A stretch of DNA of 64,000 nucleotides from Agelaius tricolor (lineage: Eukaryota > Chordata > Aves > Passeriformes > Icteridae), in the NCBI GenBank assembly GCA_023055355.1, contig JALJCS010000016.1, positions 1,240,001-1,304,000 on the forward strand, in the 5' to 3' direction. Position numbers and translations under genes: made by a program. The notes below the pieces were generated by a model. That model made no database searches. It had not been told where the DNA came from and saw only the letters and a program-made list of their open reading frames with translations. The stretch's first letter is position 1; each line of letters opens with the position of its first letter. Below, one piece after another: positions 47,817 to 56,800 of the stretch.

Positions 47817-50800
47817 ATTTCAATAAATTAATTTAATAAATTAAATAAATAAATTCTACACTCTACATGGCAGCAGCACGTGCCAAGACCCGAATGCAGC
47901 TCCCAGGGCTGGAGCCCAAAGAGCCTCGGGCACACAGAAAGGGAAAGGGGGAGCAGGAAATTCAGTTTTTCATATCAGCCCCAAGCAGGGCTTCTCCCCA
48001 CTGTGCAAAGTGAGATGGCAGAAGAATGGCAGAGGGAGCAGATCTTCCTGCTTTTCTCCAGCCCTCAATGAGGAGATTCCAATTGGTTTGGAATGAAAAC
48101 ACAGCCGAAGATGCATCTTAGGCAAGGCCTGGACTGCTGGCAAAGCTGATCCCAACACAACAATCCCGTTTCAGCCCTCAAAATCTGGGATATTCTGTCC
48201 TTCCAGCTTCCAGAGCTGTCCATGCCAGAAAACTGCATTTTTATGTGTATTACCAGAGTGTTACCTATAGGCTCAAGCACGCAGCGAGTTAGGAAATTCT
48301 ATATATTCTATATGCAATATTTTCCTGGCCCACACAGAGCTCAGCAGGGCCTTTAGGAACATTTTCCCAGCACTCTGGCACATGCTAGGGCCATTGCTTG
48401 GTGGGAAGAGGGAGATTTCATTCCCCTAACCCCACACCTCATCCTCCAGACACTCTTCCTCACTATCAGAATGAATCCAGTTAATTTACTGCCACAACAA
48501 CCCCTACCCTGCACAGACACAAACCCCTTGATGGAATGAGGGGATTTTTTAGAAGCCAAGTTTCAGCCACACCTAGGATTTCATATCCATGAAAACTCAA
48601 ACGGGATCCTGCATTCACTGGGAATAAACCGAGATCCAAAGAGAAAACTCTGATAGCAAAATGATCAAAATCCCAACCAAGTGAGAGAGGCAGAGCTGCA
48701 GTTTCTGCTTCAACATTCCCTCGGTTTTCCAAGCCCTCCTGCCCCCATTCCCATCGCACTCTGGGGGCAGAGGGAGGAGGATGTTCCATCCCTGCTCCTT
48801 TTCATCCTGACTGACCAAACCTCTGCCCCACCTCATTAAGCACCTCATCCAAATCCCACCCTGAATAGGAATTTGCATACAGACAAGGCTTTTGCAGCTC
48901 ATTAATGGCCTCTGAATAACTCTCACCCGTTCATGAATTCATACCCTGCATGTCTCTTTTACACACACAGGATTATTTAGGGTCTGCTGACAAAACAAGG
49001 CAATTTCTGGGTTTCAGTAGAGATTTTTTTGTATGAACTGACTTCACCTTTGTGCCTCCTGATCCACTCACTAGGTAACAACCTACAGCTGCTGCTTCCA
49101 GGTAAGGATGTTTTAACTGCTTCACAATACTGCTCAGCCTCTATACCAAAAGGAAAAATACAATTAAAGACATCGAGACATCATCATGTGGGCCCAAGAA
49201 ATGGAGTCCACGCAGTTAATTAATTATTAATTATCTCAAGCCTTTTACCGAACTGTGTGAATGGCCTCTAAAAAACAGAGGCACGTTCTACCAAACTTCT
49301 GGAGTGAACTGAACGTGGGAAACAAGTTCCAACACATCCCAGCTTCCCCTCCACGCAGCCTGGCACCACCTCAGAGTCCTCCATGTGTTTAAAAACAGCA
49401 GAGCAGGTCAAAGGAACCGATGAAAACCCACTCTGCACACAGGAGCTGAGCATTCCTCCAGCATGGAGAACTCCTTTAAGACAGTGAAGGCAGGCCCTGG
49501 ATGCTCAGCTATTCAAAGTTCTTCTGTTACCGTGGGGCTGAGCTGTTCTGAGCAAACAATAGGGGAAGGTCATGCATGGAGCCCTGCACTGGCACTCTGG
49601 GCTTAACCTGTTCCTGCACAGCCAGAAAAGCTCGGCTCTGCAGGGTTTGAAGGATGGAGCATCACTGGCAGAGCCCAGTTTAATGTGCAGAACCTGTGGG
49701 GAAAGCAGAGCAGCCAGCCCAGAGATTTGCAGGGTAACCTCTGCCACTGCTGGGCCCAAGGTAAACACAGGTATGGGAACATCAGCTCAGCTGCGAGCAC
49801 ACAGATCACTGGGAGAAATGGCTGGGAGGGAGCACAGAGCAAAAAGAAAAATTATTCTAAATTATGTCAATTCCTGCTTCATCCAAAGGTCCAAATGTGG
49901 GTGGGTTCGGTGGTATCATCATAAGAAACATATTAAATAATTATATATACATATACACACAGATGAGAAGTGGAAATGTCAGAGGATGGCAGAAGTCCAG
50001 CATGACTTCCCTAATGAAGAAATAATGAAAGCTCTGAGTTTTCAACCTAAAAATAGAGGACCTGGGGACAGCTGTGATCCAATCTAGAAAACCACGAGCA
50101 GTACACAGAGATGGACAGGGAGGAGCTGTCTGTCCTCCTCCATCACAACACCCAGGGATGGAACCAGGCTCCAAACTACACAAGCAGGGTCAGAAATCCC
50201 TTCTAAAATACTGGGAACAATATCAGGTTATAAAGGTTCAAGGAAACCTGGAAAGGCACTTGAAAATAGATCTAGGATGGTTCATGCACCCCATTGGATG
50301 CAGAGGGCTGAGCTGGAAGTGGCTGCAGATGGAAGAATACTGCAGGGAGGGGATTTCTCCCACTTTGCCCTGTTGCTGCTTCTCCTCACTCACACATTTC
50401 CAGGAGCTGCAGGAGACACCACCAGGCCGGATGGACCCTTGGTCTGAACCACCACAGCCACTTTTCCATCCCCAAAAATCAGTTTCTAACACGTTTGTTT
50501 TCAGCCATTTCCTCTAAAAGCCAAGTGACATCGTCGAGGGCCTCAAATAAAAATGTCACTGCAGAACAGAAAGAGACATTTTACCAGCAAAGAGGCAAAA
50601 GTAGAAATTAGCTGAATGAAAACCTGGGTGGACACCCTTAGAAAAATATTATTTCAAATCCTTGTGATTCAAACCAACAACAGTTCTGATACTTGAAATG
50701 AAAAAAAAAAAAATCCTGAAGCCCTGCCATGGAGTGGCCTCAGCAGATTCACAGATGAGAGGCTGTTAAATCAACACAGAACCTACCAAAAAGAACAGCT

Positions 50801-53800
50801 TTGTTTCTGTCCCACGTTCCTGTGCTGTGCATTTCTAGGTGCACTCACAGCTCCATCCAGAGCCTGAGCAGAGCTGCCTCCAACAGCTTTTCCAAGAAGC
50901 TGAAAATCTCCACAAATACTTGGACTGCTTCAAAGGCTCTTATTTTGCACCAGGGAAACGAGATGCAACATCTGCACAGAAGTGAGATCATTTTGTCAAG
51001 GGAGTCTCGAGAAACAAGATGAGGAATGAATGTATCAAAAACATTCTCATCCACACAACTCTTCACAGGACTCTCCTGCAGCTCACACCACGGATTTTAC
51101 CTGAACCAAATTATCCCTACTGCATTTGGCTTCTGCTTTTTACAAAAAAAAAAAATACAGAATAGGGAGCTGCACCTAAGCTAAATTGCCAAGGAAAACT
51201 CACTTTGCTGCTATTTTCATCTTATATTCTATTTTGCACACTAACTAATCATTTCTCAGTTGGGTATCTTGTAGAAACCATCCTGTATATCCCATTTGCA
51301 GTTGAGTATCTCGTATAAGCCCAGCTCAGAAAAGCCAGGCCTCTAAGTTGTGCCCAGCACGAATTGCTGAGAACATTTCTCACGTGTTTGCACACTCCAC
51401 TGACTGTGACCACAAAAGATGCAACTTCAGGTGTTGCAGCCAAGCAAGCAGGAGACTGAGCTCAGTTTTCCAGGTGCTTTAGAGCCATGGATTTAACGGA
51501 GAAGGGGAAGGAGTAGGAGAGGTTCAGAATGAACATGAATTTCATGGAGCCTCCTGGTGAAGAGCTGCGTGTCACCTTCTCCCCTCTTATGAAATTTCAA
51601 TTTTTGGGAGCAATTCCCACCTTTCCCTTGGTATCAGTGGACAGTCTCAGGAACTACTTTTGCACACTGCTGAGGATGTGCACGAACAGAAACCCTCAGG
51701 AGTAGAAACTCCTCAAGAACGACGCCGTGGCATGGAATCACCCGCCCAAATCCCATTCCCAGAAATTCTGTGTCAAAGAGGTGAGGTCCAGCAGGATGAC
51801 CTGGCAGCAGGTTTGGGAACAGGACTCGTTCAGCCTGGTGGAGAGAAGGCTTTGGAGCAACCTCCTGGCAACCTTCCAACGTGTCCAGGAGGTCACCACG
51901 GAAACAGCCACGATCCTCCCACTGAAACACAGCACAAGCCGAAGGAGGAGGCTCAGCATGGAGACCAGAAAAGCCAAACCAACCCTGTTTTCACCATGAA
52001 AGCAGCTAAGCCAGGGAAGAGGCTGCCCACAGAAGTGGTGCCATCTCCATCCCTCAAGTTTCACAGACCAGACTGGACCAAGCCCTGAGTGACCTGTTCT
52101 GACCCCACAGCTGATCCTGCCTGGGCTGGAGATTGCCCACAGTCCCTCCCAACCAGAATCAGGATCAAGAAGGTGTCAAACGGAAAGAAACACCATGAAA
52201 AACCAATGGGAGAGCCCTGCTGAACTCTGGTTTAAAGAATTCAGCATGAGCATTTATATTGGGGCTGGAAACTGGGAAAAAGCACTCAGGATACACCACA
52301 ACCAGATAAGGGACAGGGAAGGAAGTCCCTACAGAGATAAAGGGATGCTCCACCATTTGTGCAGGAGGAGCTGCTGCTGTGTGAGCCCCAAAGCAGGGCA
52401 CAGACAGGAGCTGCCCCCTGCTCCCTGTCCTGCTGTCAGGCCTCCTTCCCGGATGGAAATGGCCACTGGAGCATTTCCTGCAGCCCAGGCAGGGCCCAGC
52501 CATGTTTACTCCCATGGGTCCAGCCAGCTCATTCCCATTTCCTAACCCAAACACGGGAAGTTCACTGTGGAGCATCTGCAGTGCAGCCCATGAGGTGACA
52601 GCACTTATCTCTGTCCCCTAAATAAACCTCCACGTGGCCACAGAGTCCCTGCTCTGCTGCAGGGCCCAGGGCTCCCCTCTCCCCAAGCACAGCCTTTAGG
52701 AGGCTCCTCTTCCTTCCCATTAATTATCCTGCCACTTCCCATATAAATCTCTTGTATATCATCTCCCATAGACGTGAAGGTCAAGCTCAGGCTGACCTCT
52801 GGTCTAATTGTACCCTGGCTTTTCATTTCTTTGTTTCCCATATTCCAGACAAGCCCATAATACCCTCCCACTCCTCCCCAGCCTTGGAATCCAATCTGCA
52901 GAGCGCTCTGAAGGGACACAACAGACCAGCAGGGACAGCCACAGCCAGCCCCAGTCCCAAAGGGAAAACCAGATGAAGCAAATTGCTGAGCAGCTCCTGG
53001 ATCAATGCAGCTGAACCAGCCATGGGAGCCTCAGCCAAAGAGGGAGAAGAAAAGGTTTGAAGGGACAATAACATCCTGTTCACCTGGCTCCACAGAATTC
53101 TGCCTGAAAACCTGCAAGATCAGAGCAAAACTACCATCTCCTGGCCCCATCCTCAGCTCCATCCATTCTCAAAGCTTTAATACTTCTAGTTTGTCTTGTA
53201 GCCCCCAAGCTTTTAATTTACTTTGAAATAGCCACATTTTATGGCAGTGACTACGTTTGAAATGGCTTTGATAGCGTTGAGTAAAATTACAGAAATAAGC
53301 AGCCCTTTGTAGGCTCCTTTCTCCTCCTCATCCCCCTCCCTTGCAAAAGATTTTTGAATATCTGCTCTCTCTACTCACTCTGCTTTTAAGAAAGGCATTT
53401 GTTTCCATGAACAGACTGCTACTGAAGGTACTGCGTGCAATTTCTGCATCATAAAATCCAATCATCTCCACTTTAAAAAGTCCAAACCAACACTCTCAGC
53501 ACTTACTGGTCTGCACAGAGCTGGAGCAGTGACAGAGCACAATCAATACCTGAGCTTCAGCAAGAGGATCCCAAAATCCAGCTGCCCCAGCAGTCACTCC
53601 AGATGGGCATTTCCCCTTTTCTCCTGCTCAAGAACAACACAAACATTTATTTGTGATTCTTGCAGGCACAATTCTGTTAACCAGAGGTGAAGGGGGGCAG
53701 CACAAGCTGAGGCACACAAGGTATTTACAGAGAAGTTTTTCACGTAAAAGCCATGTTTGCATTCTTCCCTGAAATCTGGGGTTTTCAAAAGGCTTTTACT

Positions 53801-56800
53801 ACTTTTTATGGAGGGTGATAAAGCCAAGTTTTCCATTAGAAGGGCACCTGTAAAGCAAAAGTTTCTACACTGAAAGCACAGCAGCAAAAGCAAAGAGACA
53901 TTTCTGACACAACTTCAGCTCTGGAGGTGAAATTCTCTCCTTGTGGAGCCAAGAGCCAAACACCAATACCCTGTGTAAGAGAAAAGCCCCAAGAGAAAAA
54001 ATCCATTCTCCAGCCACAAATCCTCTGGGACACTGAGAGATCCAAAACTTAACCCTCTCAAAATGCTGGTTCCCAAGCAACCAAAGGACTACGGCTTCAA
54101 ATTCCATCGTTTCAGCAGAGCCCAATGCCACAGGGATGGAGAGCACCAGCCCACCTCACCCCAAGCTTTAGGACAAACAATCCCAGGAGATGCTCCAAAG
54201 GGGCAGCCCCCAACTCACTTCAAGCTTTAGGACAAACAGGAATTCCAGGAGATGCTCCAAAGGGTCTGAACCACCCTAAGCTTTAAGACAAACAAGAATT
54301 CCAGAAGATGCTCCAAAGGGTCAGAACCACCCTCCATCTAAGCTTTAAGACAAACAAGAATTCCAGGAGATGCTCCAAAGGGTCAGAACCACCCTCCATC
54401 TAAGCTTTAAGACAAACAAGAATTCCAGGAGATGCTCCAAAGGGTCAGAACCACCCTCCATCTAAGCTTTAAGACAAACAAGAATTCCAGGAGATGCTCC
54501 AAAGGGTCAGAACCACCCTCCATCTAAGCTTTAAGACAAACAAGAATTCCAGGAGATGCTCCAAAGGGTCAGCCCTCACCTCACCCCAAGCTTTAGGACA
54601 AACAAGGTTGCCAGGAGATGCTCCAGAGAAAGGACAGGGCTGGGGGCATCTCAGAACAATTACAGGCAGCACTCGAGCCTCAAGTGCCTGAAGCTCTGGT
54701 TTGGTTTTCACTCTAATGGCACTGAAGAGAGCTGATGAGAGGCTGATTTCCCTGAGAAGAGATTCCAGGAACTGCAGCCCACCGTGCCAAACGCATTAGG
54801 GACCAGTGTGGCCTCCCTGGGCTCTGCTGGATGCAGGGCAGGCTCTAAAGCACAGCACTCAGGCTCCATCCCTATAAATAGCCCCAGTATCAGAGGCAGC
54901 CCAGCTCCCCACACCCTGCTCCGTGGGATGCTGGTCACTGTTTCTCTTGTGTGCCCCCATCCATGAACACTCTCACCAATGGCCAGGCAATCCCGAGCAC
55001 TTCTCCTCCCTGCAGGATCATTTTTCTTGCCCAATAAAGCTGAATAAGGTGCATCTCCTGCCTGCTTCTAACTGGGATTCCTAAATACCTTTATAGCCAA
55101 AAGAAAATCATCTGTATATCCATTCAAAATAACTACTACAAAATGCTGGTGCTGATACCTTCCTCCTCAAGTGAATCTGACTTGCACAGACCCAGAGATC
55201 CTCCCAGGATGGGGAAGGTTTACCCAAAGTTCTCTGGCACTGTATTTATGTGCAGCATGCAACAATCTGCGGTTTCTTGGCCATAAAAAAGGGTTATGGA
55301 TTGAGGCTTGCACAGTTCAGCTGCCAATTTTATCCCTCTGATATCTGCAACCCCAGTGCTGATGACCTAAAGCTCAAAAAAAAAGATACCCAGTCCAAAA
55401 ACCAGTGAAAAATACAATTGTGCTGGCACACACCAAATTAGAGCATGAGCAAACGTAATCCAAGGGCTCAGATAACAATGAAAAGTGGATTATATTTACT
55501 TTAATCTCAGCAACACACAACCTCAGCAACTTATAAAAGGATTAAGCAGGAAGAGCTCGTAATGCAGAAGTGTAAAATTCTAATTGAACACTGAAACAGG
55601 TAGATTATGTTTATTAAAATTAGGGATGCAATTCCACAGGTCCATTTGTCACTGTTATCCCAGAAGTGCCTCCCTGGATTTCAGGGAGGGGTATTTCCCA
55701 ACTGAGAATATTTCTAAGTGGTTTGTGTTCCTCACCATTGTGTGGAAATGCTGTGATGAATTTTCATTCAAACTCTTGGCTCACTTTTTTTTAAGTATAA
55801 ATTATGTCTAACAAGAAACACACCAGGGATCTCTTCAATCCCCAAAGGCACTTTCTTAAAAGGAGAGAGAACAAAGGAGAAAACCTCCCAGCATGTGCTT
55901 TCCAAACCAGCTTCTTAGGACAGTATCAAGAATGACAATACTTGAACATAAGCTTTTCTTTTTCATTCTTTGATCCGTGGTTAATTGAATTGATTATTGC
56001 AAACTGCGTAATGATTTCCAAAATGCTGGAGTGGAAGGCAAAGATCACAACAATCTAATAACCAATTTAAAGAGATGTAAGAAATATTGAAGGAAAGATT
56101 TAATCACTCAAGTATACTCCTTCCAATTAGAAAGAGCTTTAAATAGCTTACCTTGAGATAAATGAGAGTCTGGGTGCAATTAGACAGGAATAGTAATTAA
56201 GATCAGGAAAATTCACATATGCCTCAGCCTATGGAGTGAGGGAGAACTCTGCAGAAGAACAAACTTTGCAGTTACCTTATTTCAGCAGCAGAAAGGAGAA
56301 CATACTGCTTCAATTTACCCCAACCTTCCTGAGTACCCAGGAATTCAGGAACCTCACAAGGTTGGGATCTACAAAGTTGTGTTTCATCTTATCTGATTAT
56401 TTTTTTTTCCCCCCCACAGAACAAACAATCCCAAATGGGGGCAAAAAAGGCTGAAAGGCTTTTGCTTGCGGTAAGAAAATAGATTACAGGAAAGGCAATT
56501 TCATGATTAAAACTCCATGAAAAATTGTGGCAAGTAAGACTGACCACTGTTTTTCTGGAGGGAGCAAGAACTTTAATTTTCCTTTGGCAATAGCACCCAT
56601 CATATCACATTCCCTAATTTCCACATGCTCCCCACACATAGCCCCAGGGTTTTTAGCACAGGAAGGCAACGAAGTTTTAGAAACTTGAGTAAGTTTTTCT
56701 GACAAACTTTTTCTGGCCAGGCGAAAGAGTCCCAACCCAAGTATTACAGTTGATTTTAGTTTTTAAAGGTCACTAAACCTGAAATCAATCCCATTTGCTA